Positions 26,950 through 37,392 of a DNA stretch of 64,000 nucleotides are shown in pieces. The stretch is from Burkholderia vietnamiensis LMG 10929 (lineage in GTDB: Bacteria; Pseudomonadota; Gammaproteobacteria; Burkholderiales; Burkholderiaceae): the NCBI RefSeq assembly GCF_000959445.1, contig NZ_CP009631.1, forward strand, positions 1,240,001 through 1,304,000, written 5' to 3'. Position 1 is the first letter of the stretch; the number at the start of each line of letters is the position of its first letter. A program made the translations under genes and the position numbers. The notes under the pieces were generated by a model, which worked only from the letters and a program-made list of their open reading frames with translations, had not been told where the DNA came from and did no database searches.

Positions 26950-27444
26950 ATGACGAAGCCGCCGAAAATCCCCGAATCCGTTCTCGTCGTGATCTACACG
27001 CCCGAACTCGACGTGCTGGTGATCAAGCGCGCCGATCAGCCCGACTTCTGGCAATCGGTGACCGGCTCGAAGGACACGCCCGACGAGCCGCTCGCGCTCA
27101 CCGCCGCGCGGGAAGTCGTCGAGGAAACCGGCATCGCGGTCGGCTCGCACGACGTGCCGGCCGCCGCGCTGACCGACTGGCGCCATCGGATCGAATACGC
27201 GATCTATCCGCAATACCTGCATCGCTATGCGCCGGGCGTCACGCGCAACGTCGAGCACTGGTTCGGGCTGTGCGTGCCGCGGCGTGTCGACGTGACGCTG
27301 TCGCCGCGCGAGCACGTCGACTACGCGTGGCTGCCGTACCGTGAAGCGGCCGCGCGCTGCTTTTCGCCGTCGAACGCCGAGGCGATCCTGCAACTGCCGG
27401 TGCGCGTCGCGCTCGCCGGCGCGACGTACGGCTCGTCCGCATGA
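26950..27444 (+). CDS. nudB: Dihydroneopterin triphosphate diphosphatase
   Basis: 164 residues with a Nudix domain: the box follows G-S-K-D-T-P-D-E-P and contains A-A-R-E-V-V-E-E-T-G-I (about residues 54-64), the R-E-x2-E-E-x-G core. NudB removes pyrophosphate from dihydroneopterin triphosphate in folate synthesis; position after aspS and overall pattern match. The ATG at 26950 is preferred over a GTG six codons upstream. A TACAGT at 26880-26885 right after the aspS terminator may be its -10. Its stop overlaps the clsB start (ATGA). Confidence 0.88.
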   Translation: MTKPPKIPESVLVVIYTPELDVLVIKRADQPDFWQSVTGSKDTPDEPLALTAAREVVEETGIAVGSHDVPAAALTDWRHRIEYAIYPQYLHRYAPGVTRNVEHWFGLCVPRRVDVTLSPREHVDYAWLPYREAAARCFSPSNAEAILQLPVRVALAGATYGSSA

Positions 27445-28715
27445 ATGGGCAGGCCCGCAAGCGCTTCGCGCAATTGCGGCAGATGTTCCTGCAGGAGCGC
27501 GGCTCCGCATCGCGGCTCGCGTTCACGACCGGCAACACGGTGCGGCTGTGCGAAACCGGCGCCGAATTCTTCCACGCGCTGATCGAGCGGATCGACGCGG
27601 CGCGCGAGCAGGTGATGCTCGAAACCTACATCTTCTGCGACGACGCGGCCGGCCGGCCGGTGTCGGACGCATTGATCCGCGCGACGCAGCGCGGCGTGCG
27701 CGTGCGCGTGATCACCGACGGCGTCGGCACCGCGCGCCTGCCGCTGTTCGACGCCTGGGCCGCGGCCGGCGTCGAGCACAGCATCTACAACCGCTATCTG
27801 TTCGGCCGCTTCGGCTTCTCGCGCACGCACCGCAAGCTCGCGGTGATCGATCATGCGGTCGCGTTCTGCGGCGGCATCAACATCGTCGACGACTACACGC
27901 AGGGCAGCGCGACGCTGCCGTTTCCGCGCTGGGATTTCGCGGTCGAGATGGCCGGGCCCGCGGTGGCCGACGTGCGCGCCGCGTTCGAGCTGCAATGGCA
28001 CCGCATCCGCTTCGGCCACAAGCCGTATGCGCAGTACGCGGCCGGGCTGCATGGCGGCGAAGCGTTCCCGGACATGTTCCGGCGCTGGATGCGCAACCAT
28101 CGCTGGATCAAGGCCGGCGCGCTGCGGGTCGTGACCGAGCCGAGCGTCGCGTTCGTCGCGCGCGACAACGTCGTGAACCGCCGCGCGATCGAGAAGGCGT
28201 ATCTCGCCGCGATCGGCAAGGCGCGCGCGCAGATCCTGCTCGCGAATCCGTATTTCATGCCGGGTCGCAAGCTGCGCCGCGCATTGACGCGCGCGGCGCG
28301 CCGCGGCGTCGACGTGCGCATCCTGATCGGCCGCAAGGAGTTCACCGCGCTCGACGCCGCGGTGCCGTTCCTGTACCACGCGCTGCTGCGCGCCGGCGTG
28401 CGCGTGGCGGAATACGACAAGACGATCCTGCATGGCAAGGTGGCCGTGATCGACGACAATTGGGCGACGGTCGGTTCGTCGAATCTGGACGCGTTGAGCC
28501 TGATGTTGAACAATGAGGCCAACGTGGTGCTGGTGCGCTACGACACGGTCACCAACGAGCTGCGCGACGCGATCGGCGCCGCGTTCGCCGAAGGCCGCGA
28601 AATCGACGCCGCGCTGTACGCGACGCGGCCGCGCATCGAGCGTATCCTGAACTGGCTCGCGTACAACACGTACCGCCTCGTGATGAAGGCGCTGACGGTC
28701 GGCGGTTACGACTAA
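27441..28715 (+). CDS. clsB: Cardiolipin synthase B
   Basis: 424 residues with two phospholipase D motifs, H-R-K-L-A-V-I-D (about 130) and H-G-K-V-A-V-I-D (about 331), each followed by G-G-I-N or G-S-S-N-L-D. ClsB makes cardiolipin (and can make phosphatidylglycerol) at the inner membrane. There are no N-terminal transmembrane helices, which fits ClsB rather than ClsA. It overlaps nudB by 4 bases, giving translational coupling of two unrelated functions. A 7-bp hairpin (CCGCACG/CGTGCGG, about 28739-28752) follows but without a T-run on this strand. Confidence 0.9.
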   Translation: MNGQARKRFAQLRQMFLQERGSASRLAFTTGNTVRLCETGAEFFHALIERIDAAREQVMLETYIFCDDAAGRPVSDALIRATQRGVRVRVITDGVGTARLPLFDAWAAAGVEHSIYNRYLFGRFGFSRTHRKLAVIDHAVAFCGGINIVDDYTQGSATLPFPRWDFAVEMAGPAVADVRAAFELQWHRIRFGHKPYAQYAAGLHGGEAFPDMFRRWMRNHRWIKAGALRVVTEPSVAFVARDNVVNRRAIEKAYLAAIGKARAQILLANPYFMPGRKLRRALTRAARRGVDVRILIGRKEFTALDAAVPFLYHALLRAGVRVAEYDKTILHGKVAVIDDNWATVGSSNLDALSLMLNNEANVVLVRYDTVTNELRDAIGAAFAEGREIDAALYATRPRIERILNWLAYNTYRLVMKALTVGGYD

Positions 28716-28798
28716 GCGCCCGCTTCAAAAATCTGTCCGCACGTTCGTGCGGAAAAGCCGCTCCGGTCCCGCCGGAATCGCGCAAAATAGCGGCTCGG

Positions 28799-28816
28799 TT
28801 AGACACCGGTTTCTAA
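28799..28816. promoter_or_regulatory. Operator-like palindrome upstream of the TetR gene
   Basis: TTAGACACCGGTTTCTAA is an 18-base dyad with 8 of 9 symmetrical pairs, centred about 97 bases before the TetR start and just upstream of the likely promoter. Size and symmetry suit a TetR dimer. Confidence 0.55.
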
Positions 28817-28824
28817 TAATTTCC

Positions 28825-28853
28825 TTGTTTCACGAGCGGCCGCACTCAATAAT
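28825..28853 (+). promoter_or_regulatory. Promoter of the TetR gene
   Basis: TTGTTT (28825-28830), a 17-base spacer and AATAAT (28848-28853). The predicted leader of about 45 bases contains a dyad CCGTTCG/CGAACGG (28861-28867 and 28884-28890). Confidence 0.55.
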
Positions 28854-28904
28854 AGTACGGCCGTTCGATTTTATTCGACCCCCCGAACGGTTACAGAAAA
28901 AGCT

Positions 28905-29504
28905 ATGCGAAAAGGCGAACAGACGCGTGCCGCGATACTCGAAGCTGCTTTGGATCTCGCCAGCCGTGACGGGCTGGAGGGGCTGACGATCGGCCTGCTG
29001 GCCGAGCGCATGCAGATGAGCAAGAGCGGCGTGTTCGCGCACTTCGGATCGCGCGAGGATCTGCAGGTCGAGGTCGTCCGCGAATATCACCATCGTTTCG
29101 AGAACGAGGTGTTCTTTCCGAGCCTGCGCGAGCCGCGCGGTTTGCCGCGCCTGCGGGCGATGCTGGCGCGCTGGATCGAGAAGCGCATCCAGGAGGTGAC
29201 GACTGGCTGCATCTACATCAGCGGGGCCGTCGAGTACGACGACCGGCCGGACAGCCCGGTGCGCGAGCAGTTGATCGCGAGCGTGACCGCCTGGCGTGCC
29301 GCGTTGCTGCGCGCCATTTCGCAGGCGAAGGAAGAGGGCCATCTGCGTGCGGATTCCGATCCGGACCTGATGCTCTTCGAGTTGTACAGCTTCACGCTCG
29401 GCCTGCATCACGACGCACGCTTCCTGCATTCGCCGGATGCCGTGCGCCTCACGTGGGCCGCGCTGGAAAAGACGATCGTTTCGTATCAGAGCGAGAGCCG
29501 TTAG
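28905..29504 (+). CDS. TetR/AcrR family regulator of the beta-oxidation cluster
   Basis: 199 residues. The N-terminal helix-turn-helix is clear (T-R-A-A-I-L-E-A-A-L-D-L-A-S-R-D-G then M-S-K-S-G-V-F-A-H-F-G-S-R-E-D-L, about 8-57). The C-terminal ligand domain is unassigned. It sits 57 bases upstream of an acyl-CoA dehydrogenase gene in the same direction, an arrangement shared with acyl-CoA-responsive regulators, so repression of the beta-oxidation genes released by long-chain acyl-CoA is the likely role (inference). The palindrome at 28799-28816 suggests autoregulation. Confidence 0.9.
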   Translation: MRKGEQTRAAILEAALDLASRDGLEGLTIGLLAERMQMSKSGVFAHFGSREDLQVEVVREYHHRFENEVFFPSLREPRGLPRLRAMLARWIEKRIQEVTTGCIYISGAVEYDDRPDSPVREQLIASVTAWRAALLRAISQAKEEGHLRADSDPDLMLFELYSFTLGLHHDARFLHSPDAVRLTWAALEKTIVSYQSESR

Positions 29505-29561
29505 CGGCGCGGGAACCGCCGCCAGGAGCTCGAGCCGTTTTGCCCACCTTTGGAGAGAGTC

Positions 29562-31349
29562 ATGGGACAGTACGCCGCGCCGCTGCGCGACATGCAATTC
29601 GTGTTGCACGAGCTTCTGAACGTCGAAGCCGAGGTCAAGCAAATGCCGCGGCATGCGGACCTCGACGCCGACACGATCAACCAGGTCCTGGAGGAAGCGG
29701 GCAAGTTCTGCTCCGAGGTGCTGTTCCCGCTGAACCAGGTCGGCGATCGGGAAGGCTGTACCTATGAAGGCGACGGCGTCGTGAAGACGCCGACCGGCTT
29801 CAAGGAAGCGTACCGCCAGTACGTCGAGGCCGGCTGGCCCGCGCTCGGCTGCGACCCGGAATACGGCGGCCAGGGCCTGCCCGCGTTCGTCAACAACGCG
29901 CTCTACGAAATGCTGAACTCGGCGAACCAGGCCTGGACGATGTATCCCGGCCTGTCGCACGGCGCGTACGAATGCCTGCACGCCCACGGCGCGCCGGAGC
30001 TGCAGCAGCAATATCTGCCGAAGCTCGTGTCCGGCGAATGGACCGGCACGATGTGCCTGACCGAGCCGCACTGCGGCACCGACCTCGGCATCCTGCGCAC
30101 CAAGGCCGAACCGAACGGCGACGGCTCGTACTCGATCAGCGGCACGAAGATCTTCATCTCGAGCGGCGAGCACGACATGTCGAAGAACATCGTCCACCTC
30201 GTGCTCGCGCGGCTGCCGGACGCGCCGCAAGGCACCAAGGGCATCTCGCTGTTCATCGTGCCGAAGTTCATTCCGGACGCGTCGGGCGAGCCGGGCGAGC
30301 GCAACGGCATCAAGTGCGGTTCGATCGAGCACAAGATGGGCATCCACGGCAACTCGACGTGCGTGATGAACCTCGACGGCGCGAAGGGCTGGATGGTCGG
30401 CGAGCCGAACAAGGGCCTCAACGCGATGTTCGTGATGATGAATGCCGCGCGCCTGGGCGTCGGCATGCAGGGCCTCGGTCTCACCGAAGTGGCGTACCAG
30501 AACTCGCTGACCTACGCGAAGGAACGCCTGCAGATGCGCTCGCTGACCGGCCCGAAGGCGCCGGACAAGCCGGCCGACCCGATCATCGTCCACCCGGACG
30601 TGCGCCGCATGCTGCTCACGCAGAAGGCCTATGCGGAAGGCGCGCGCGCGTTCACGTACTGGTCGGCGCTGCAGATCGACAAGGAGCTGTCGCACGCCGA
30701 CGAAGCGGTGCGCAAGGAAGCCGCCGACCTCGTCGCGCTGCTCACGCCGATCATCAAGGCGTTCCTGACCGACAACGCATTCGAGTCGACCAACCACGCG
30801 ATGCAGATCTACGGCGGCCACGGCTTCATCTCCGAGTGGGGCATGGAGCAGTACGTGCGCGACGCGCGGATCAACATGATCTACGAAGGCACGAACTCGA
30901 TCCAGTCGCTCGACCTGCTGGGCCGCAAGGTGCTCGGCGACATGGGCGCGAAGCTGAAGAAGTTCGGCAAGCTCGTGACCGAGTTCGCGGAAGCCGAAGG
31001 CGTGAAGCCGGAGATGGCCGAGTTCATCAACCCGCTCGCCGACATCGGCGAGAAGGTGCAGAAGCTGACGATGGAAATCGGCATGAAGGCGATGCAGAAC
31101 CCGGACGAAGTCGGCGCGGCTGCCGTGCCGTACCTGCGTACCGTCGGTCATCTGGTGTTCTCGTACTTCTGGGCGCGCATGGCGCGCATCGCGCTCGATC
31201 ACGAAGCGTCGGGCGACCCATTCTACAAGTCGAAGCTCGCGACGGCCCGCTTCTACTTCGCGCGCCTGCTGCCCGAAACGGCCGCGACGATCCGCGCCGC
31301 GCGCGCCGGTTCGAAGACGCTGATGGAAGTCGACGAATCGCTGTTCTGA
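29562..31349 (+). CDS. Acyl-CoA dehydrogenase (C-terminal extended type)
   Basis: 595 residues, longer than the 380-residue short-chain type. It oxidises acyl-CoA to trans-2-enoyl-CoA with FAD. The FAD-contacting M-C-L-T-E-P-x-C-G-T-D-L-G (about 165) and the catalytic glutamate loop M-I-Y-E-G-T-N-S-I-Q (about 440) are present, and an extra C-terminal domain (about 470-595) follows, as in the DmdC-like/FadE-related group. The N-terminal extension Y-x-A-P-L-R-D-M-Q-F is characteristic of this group. TGGAGAG precedes the ATG. It is the first enzyme of a colinear run with the next genes. Confidence 0.92.
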   Translation: MGQYAAPLRDMQFVLHELLNVEAEVKQMPRHADLDADTINQVLEEAGKFCSEVLFPLNQVGDREGCTYEGDGVVKTPTGFKEAYRQYVEAGWPALGCDPEYGGQGLPAFVNNALYEMLNSANQAWTMYPGLSHGAYECLHAHGAPELQQQYLPKLVSGEWTGTMCLTEPHCGTDLGILRTKAEPNGDGSYSISGTKIFISSGEHDMSKNIVHLVLARLPDAPQGTKGISLFIVPKFIPDASGEPGERNGIKCGSIEHKMGIHGNSTCVMNLDGAKGWMVGEPNKGLNAMFVMMNAARLGVGMQGLGLTEVAYQNSLTYAKERLQMRSLTGPKAPDKPADPIIVHPDVRRMLLTQKAYAEGARAFTYWSALQIDKELSHADEAVRKEAADLVALLTPIIKAFLTDNAFESTNHAMQIYGGHGFISEWGMEQYVRDARINMIYEGTNSIQSLDLLGRKVLGDMGAKLKKFGKLVTEFAEAEGVKPEMAEFINPLADIGEKVQKLTMEIGMKAMQNPDEVGAAAVPYLRTVGHLVFSYFWARMARIALDHEASGDPFYKSKLATARFYFARLLPETAATIRAARAGSKTLMEVDESLF

Positions 31350-31462
31350 CGCGAGTCCGGGCGGTGCGCATCGCGCGCCGCCCGAACGCAACGGTTCCTG
31401 GTACTCACTTCGCCGCGCAGCCCTCATAACCCGCGCTGCACGGCACTATCCGGAGACATCCC

Positions 31463-33898
31463 GTGAGCAATTTTCTGATTCGCAAGGTCGCCGTGCTCGG
31501 CGCCGGCGTGATGGGCGCGCAGATCGCCGCGCATCTCGTCAACGCGCGCGTGCCGGTGCTGCTGTTCGACCTGCCGGCCAAGGAAGGCCCGAAAAACGCG
31601 ATCGCGCTGAAGGCGATCGAGAATCTGAAGAAGCTGTCGCCCGCGCCGTTCGGCGTGAAGGACGACGCGAAATACCTCGAAGCCGCGAACTACGAGGACG
31701 ACATCGCGAAGCTGGCCGAATGCGACGTCGTGATCGAAGCGATCGCCGAGCGGATGGACTGGAAGCACGACCTGTACAAGAAGGTCGCACCGCATATCGG
31801 GCCGAACGCGATCTTCGCGACCAACACGTCGGGGCTGTCGATCACGAAGCTGTCCGAAGGCTTCTCCGACGAGCTGAAGGCACGCTTCTGCGGCGTGCAC
31901 TTCTTCAACCCGCCGCGCTACATGCACCTCGTCGAGCTGATCCCGACCGCGCATACGCGCCCGGAGATCCTCGACCAGCTCGAGACGTTCCTGACGAGCG
32001 TCGTCGGCAAGGGCGTCGTGCGCGCGAAGGACACGCCGAACTTCATCGCGAACCGCGTCGGCATCTTCTCGATCCTCGCGGTGATCGCCGAGGCCGCGAA
32101 GTTCGGCCTGCGCTTCGACGAAGTCGACGATCTGACCGGCGCCCGCCTCGGCCGCGCGAAGTCGGCGACGTTCCGCACCGCGGACGTGGTCGGCCTCGAT
32201 ACGATGGCGCACGTGATCAAGACGATGCAGGACAACCTCGCCGACGATCCGTTCTTCCCGGTCTACGAAACGCCCGCGGTGCTCGCCGAACTGGTGAAGC
32301 AGGGCGCGCTCGGCCAGAAGACCGGCGGCGGCTTCTACAAGAAGGAAGGCAAGGCGATCAAGGTGCTCGACGCGAAGACGGGCGCCTACGTCGACTCGGG
32401 CGCGAAGGCGGACGAAACCGTCGGCCGCATCCTGAAGCGCCCGCCGGCGGAACGCCTGAAGCTGCTGCGCGAGACGGACCATCCGCATGCGCAGTTCCTG
32501 TGGTCGATCTTCCGCGACGTGTTCCACTACATCGGCGTGCACCTCGAGTCGATCGCCGACAACGCGCGCGACGTCGACCTCGCGATCCGCTGGGGCTTCG
32601 GCTGGAACGAAGGTCCGTTCGAAGGCTGGCAGGCCGCCGGCTGGAAGCAGGTCGCCGAGTGGGTGCAGGAAGACATCGCGGCCGGCAAGGCGCTCGCCAA
32701 CGTGCCGCTGCCGTCGTGGGTGCTCGAAGGCCCGGTCGCCGAGAAGGGCGGCGTGCATACGGCCGAGGGCTCGTGGGCGCCGGCGTCGAAGCGCTTCGTG
32801 CCGCGCTCGGATCTTGCCGTCTACGGCAAGCAGGTGTTCCGCGCGCCGCTGCTCGGCGAAACTGGCGCGGACCCGAAGACCTACGGCAAGACGCTGTTCG
32901 AAACCGATGCGGTGCGTGCATGGGTCGACGACCGCGCGGGCGAGGACGACGTCGTGATCGTGTCGTTCAAGTCGAAGATGAACACGATCGGGCCGAGTGT
33001 GATCGACGGCCTCGTGCAGGCGATCGAGCTCGCGGAGCAGGATTACAAGGGCGTCGTGATCTGGCAGCCGACGTCGCTGAAGCTCGGCACGCCGGGCGGT
33101 CCGTTCTCGGCCGGCGCGAACCTCGAGGAGGCGATGCCCGCGTTCATGATGGGCGGCGCGAAGGGCATCGAGCCGTTCGTGAAGAAGTTCCAGGAAGGCA
33201 TGCTGCGCGTGAAGTACGCAAACGTGCCGGTGGTCGCGGCCGTGTCGGGCATCGCGCTCGGCGGCGGTTGCGAGCTGATGCTGCACAGCGCGAAGCGCGT
33301 CGTGCACGTCGAGAGCTACATCGGGCTCGTCGAAGTGGGCGTCGGCCTCGTGCCGGCCGGCGGCGGCCTGAAGGAAGCGGCGCTGCGCGCGGCGGACGCC
33401 GCCACGGCTGCGAACGCGACGACCGACATCCTGAAGTTCGTCACGAAGTCGTTCGAGAACGCGGCGATGGCGAAGGTGTCGAGCTCGGCGCACGACGCGC
33501 GCGCGATGGGCTACGTGAAGCCGTCCGACACGATCGTCTTCAACGTGTTCGAGCTGCTCGACACCGCGAAGAAGGAAGCGCGTGCGCTGGCCGCGACCGG
33601 TTATCGCGCGCCGTTGCGCGCGAAGGACGTGCCGGTCGCCGGCCGCTCGGCGATCGCGACGATCAAGGCGTCGCTCGTCAACATGCGCGACGGCCGCTTC
33701 ATCAGCGACCACGACTTCCTGATCGCGAGCCGCATCGCCGAAGTGGTGTGCGGCGGCGACGTCGAAGCCGGCAGCCTCGTCGACGAGCAATGGCTGCTCG
33801 CGCTCGAGCGCCGCGCGTTCGTCGAGCTGCTCGGCACGCAGAAGACGCAGGAGCGGATCATGGGCATGTTGCAGACCGGCAAGCCGGTGCGTAACTGA
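31463..33898 (+). CDS. Bifunctional 3-hydroxyacyl-CoA dehydrogenase/enoyl-CoA hydratase
   Basis: 811 residues from a GTG with CGGAGA 7 bases upstream. Domain order is NAD-binding 3-hydroxyacyl-CoA dehydrogenase first (G-A-G-V-M-G near residue 13; catalytic His in H-F-F-N-P-P), its C-terminal helical domain, then the crotonase domain last (oxyanion loop A-L-G-G-G-C-E-L, about 597). This is the reverse of Escherichia coli FadB and matches FadN-like proteins. It carries out the hydration and second oxidation steps of beta-oxidation. It lies between the dehydrogenase and thiolase genes, 26 bases before the latter. Confidence 0.93.
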   Translation: MSNFLIRKVAVLGAGVMGAQIAAHLVNARVPVLLFDLPAKEGPKNAIALKAIENLKKLSPAPFGVKDDAKYLEAANYEDDIAKLAECDVVIEAIAERMDWKHDLYKKVAPHIGPNAIFATNTSGLSITKLSEGFSDELKARFCGVHFFNPPRYMHLVELIPTAHTRPEILDQLETFLTSVVGKGVVRAKDTPNFIANRVGIFSILAVIAEAAKFGLRFDEVDDLTGARLGRAKSATFRTADVVGLDTMAHVIKTMQDNLADDPFFPVYETPAVLAELVKQGALGQKTGGGFYKKEGKAIKVLDAKTGAYVDSGAKADETVGRILKRPPAERLKLLRETDHPHAQFLWSIFRDVFHYIGVHLESIADNARDVDLAIRWGFGWNEGPFEGWQAAGWKQVAEWVQEDIAAGKALANVPLPSWVLEGPVAEKGGVHTAEGSWAPASKRFVPRSDLAVYGKQVFRAPLLGETGADPKTYGKTLFETDAVRAWVDDRAGEDDVVIVSFKSKMNTIGPSVIDGLVQAIELAEQDYKGVVIWQPTSLKLGTPGGPFSAGANLEEAMPAFMMGGAKGIEPFVKKFQEGMLRVKYANVPVVAAVSGIALGGGCELMLHSAKRVVHVESYIGLVEVGVGLVPAGGGLKEAALRAADAATAANATTDILKFVTKSFENAAMAKVSSSAHDARAMGYVKPSDTIVFNVFELLDTAKKEARALAATGYRAPLRAKDVPVAGRSAIATIKASLVNMRDGRFISDHDFLIASRIAEVVCGGDVEAGSLVDEQWLLALERRAFVELLGTQKTQERIMGMLQTGKPVRN

Positions 33899-33924
33899 GT
33901 GAGCGAGCCGACAAGGAGCTTCAA

Positions 33925-35124
<1,200 letters not shown>

Positions 35125-35147
35125 GCGGGACGCGACGAGCAGCGACG

Positions 35148-35182
35148 ACGGTGCGCGGGCCACGAGCTCGCGCACCGTTTTT
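35148..35182 (+). terminator. Intrinsic terminator after the thiolase gene
   Basis: A 10-bp perfect stem ACGGTGCGCG/CGCGCACCGT with an 11-base loop and TTTTT. It lies only about 34 bases before the crotonase start, which therefore depends on read-through or a promoter overlapping the stem. Confidence 0.88.
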
Positions 35183-35215
35183 CATTCCGGTAGAGGAAAG
35201 TCAAAGGAGACGGTT

Positions 35216-35983
35216 GTGGCCGAAATTCAAGTGGAGCGCGCCGACGGCGTGATCACGATCACGATCGCGCGTGCGGCGAAGAAGAATGCGCTCACCGCGG
35301 CGATGTACCAGACGATGGCCGATGCGCTCGCCGATGCGCACGAGGACAACGCGATCCGCGCGATCCTGCTGCGCGGCAGCGACGGCAATTTCAGCTCGGG
35401 GAACGATCTCGAGGATTTCCTGAAGGCGCCGCCGACGGACGAGCACGCGCCGGTGTTCCAGTTCCTCGGCCGCATCAGCGGCGCGGCGAAGCCGATCGTC
35501 GCGGCGGTGCCGGGCATCGCGGTCGGCGTCGGCGTGACGATGCTGCTGCACTGCGATCTCGTCTATGCGGCCGACACCGCGACGTTCTCGCTGCCGTTCG
35601 CGCAGCTCGGGCTGTGCCCGGAGGCCGCGTCGAGCGTGCTGTTGCCGCGGCTGGCCGGACATCAGATCGCCGCCGAAAAGCTGCTGCTCGGCGAGCCGTT
35701 CGACGCGCTTGAGGCGCACCGGATCGGCATCGTCAATCGCGTGCTGCCGGCGGCCGAACTCGACGCGTTCGCGGCGAAGCAGGCCGCGAAGCTGGCGGCG
35801 CTGCCCGCGTCGTCGCTGCGCGTGACGAAGGCGCTGCTCAAGGATACCGGCGGCGTCGCGGTGGCCGCGCGGATGGCGGAGGAGGCTGCGCATTTCTCGG
35901 CGATGCTGCGCGCGCCGGAAGCGCGCGAGGCGATGACTGCCTTTTTCGAGAAGCGGAAGCCGGATTTTCGACAATTCGACTGA
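35216..35983 (+). CDS. Crotonase-family protein, possible delta3,delta2-enoyl-CoA isomerase
   Basis: 255 residues from a GTG with AAAGGAGA 5-12 bases upstream. Crotonase features: F-S-S-G-N-D-L-E-D-F (oxyanion region, about 61-70) and the trimer helix. At the first hydratase-glutamate position (G-G-G-C-E in hydratases) it has G-V-G-V-T-M-L-L, while the second glutamate is present in L-G-L-C-P-E-A-A-S. That single-Glu pattern is the one of enoyl-CoA isomerases of the ECI2 kind, which shift 3-enoyl to 2-enoyl double bonds when unsaturated fatty acids are degraded. The annotation enoyl-CoA hydratase would therefore probably be imprecise. It is downstream of a terminator. Confidence 0.8.
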   Translation: MAEIQVERADGVITITIARAAKKNALTAAMYQTMADALADAHEDNAIRAILLRGSDGNFSSGNDLEDFLKAPPTDEHAPVFQFLGRISGAAKPIVAAVPGIAVGVGVTMLLHCDLVYAADTATFSLPFAQLGLCPEAASSVLLPRLAGHQIAAEKLLLGEPFDALEAHRIGIVNRVLPAAELDAFAAKQAAKLAALPASSLRVTKALLKDTGGVAVAARMAEEAAHFSAMLRAPEAREAMTAFFEKRKPDFRQFD

Positions 35984-36498
35984 TACGTGGCGCGAACGCT
36001 TCGCGATCCAGAACGAGCGCGCGGCTCGGCGCGGCCGAGCGCGACGCTCGGGCCGCGCCGGCGGCTCGCCGCCCGGCGCGTAATCTGCGCGTAGGGAAGA
36101 CGCGCCGAGCGGCATCTCGGTTCGATCCCGCGTCGCCGCGCGTTCGCGTGGCACGCCATACCGCGGCAATCGTCGCCGATCGCCGCGCGCGATCGTCCCC
36201 CATATCTACCGTGCTCCCCGCCGACACCCGCGTCGCGGTGTAGCGCCTTCGGGCCTGCCCCCAGCCTGAACGCGGCCCGGCGCCGCGCCGCGAGCCCAAG
36301 CGAAAGCGGCAACCGCCAAAAATCCCGCCCCGCCTACCGCGACCGTCTCCCGCTCGCAACGGCAAACCTTGTCCGCCATCAAGTTGCGCTGCCGCAAATT
36401 TCCGTACAGTTCGCGGTCGGGTCGCCGCGGCCGGCTGCGTCGCGCGAAGGCGGCGCGCGACCGCTGGTACTCCTCAACGACAATCAGGCGAACGAACA
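35984..36498. other. Intergenic gap before cyoA
   Basis: 515 bases between the crotonase gene and cyoA. Frames on both strands are Arg-rich shadows. It has several GC-rich dyads around 36030-36080 but no T-run. No convincing promoter; TACAGT near 36404-36409 is a weak -10 candidate for cyoA. Space is sufficient for a regulated leader or an unseen small RNA. Confidence 0.5.
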
Positions 36499-37389
36499 AT
36501 GATCGGACGAATCACCGGCGGGGCGCGTGCGGCACCCGCCATCGGGCTGCTGGCTGGACTCGCCGGATGCAGCGACCTCCACGTGCTCGATCCGAAGGGT
36601 GCCGTCGGCGTCGCGGAAAAGTCGCTGATCGCGACGGCCACGTGGACGATGCTGATCGTCGTGGTCCCGGTGATCCTGCTCACGCTGTGGTTTGCATGGC
36701 GCTATCGCGCATCCAACCGCAACGCCACCTACGCGCCGAACTGGTCGCACTCGACCGCGATCGAAGTCGTGATCTGGACGGTCCCGACGCTGATCATCCT
36801 GTTCCTCGGCGTGCTCACGTGGCGCACGACGCACGAACTCGACCCGTACCGGCCGCTCGAGTCGTCGGTCAAGCCGATCGACGTCGAAGTCGTCGCGCTC
36901 GACTGGAAGTGGCTGTTCATCTATCCGCAGCTCGGCATCGCGTCGGTGAACCAGCTCGCGATTCCCGTCGGCACGCCGGTGAATTTCCGCATCACGTCGG
37001 ATTCGGTGATGAATTCGTTCTTCATCCCGCAACTCGGCACGCAGGTCTATGCGATGGCCGGCATGCAGACGCGCCTGCACCTGATCGCCGACGAAGCCGG
37101 CGACTACGCCGGCGTGTCCGCCAACTACAGCGGCCGCGGCTTCTCCGACATGAAGTTCCGCACGCTCGCCGAGCCGCGCGAGCAGTTCGACGCGTGGGTG
37201 CAGAAAGTGAAGGCGTCGGCGGACCGGCTCGACATGACCGCGTACGGCACGGTCGCGCAGCCGAGCGAGAAGGCGCCGGTGCGCTATTTCTCGTCGGTGG
37301 ACCCGAAGCTGTTCCACAACATCATCGCTAAGTACAACAACGGCCATGTCCTCGATCCGAAGGACGCCGCCTGCACGACGAAGGGGTAA
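36499..37389 (+). CDS. cyoA: Cytochrome bo3 ubiquinol oxidase subunit II
   Basis: 296 residues. An N-terminal lipoprotein signal ends at L-A-G-C (lipobox cysteine at residue 30), then two membrane helices (about 46-70 and 88-110) and a periplasmic cupredoxin domain (about 125-280). No copper A ligands (no C-x3-C), as expected for a quinol oxidase. The C-terminal region has the [10 protein letters not shown] pattern of CyoA. It starts the cyoABCD operon; cyoB begins 4 bases after the stop. Confidence 0.95.
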   Translation: MIGRITGGARAAPAIGLLAGLAGCSDLHVLDPKGAVGVAEKSLIATATWTMLIVVVPVILLTLWFAWRYRASNRNATYAPNWSHSTAIEVVIWTVPTLIILFLGVLTWRTTHELDPYRPLESSVKPIDVEVVALDWKWLFIYPQLGIASVNQLAIPVGTPVNFRITSDSVMNSFFIPQLGTQVYAMAGMQTRLHLIADEAGDYAGVSANYSGRGFSDMKFRTLAEPREQFDAWVQKVKASADRLDMTAYGTVAQPSEKAPVRYFSSVDPKLFHNIIAKYNNGHVLDPKDAACTTKG

Positions 37390-37392
37390 CGC

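Noticed and set aside
28735..28755. Terminator after clsB
   Set aside because: The CCGCACG stem has no T-run on the plus strand and only a displaced one on the minus strand; left unassigned.
36206..36499. A 97-codon minus-strand frame upstream of cyoA
   Set aside because: Composition is Arg/Gly-rich with no homology-like segment or ribosome site.
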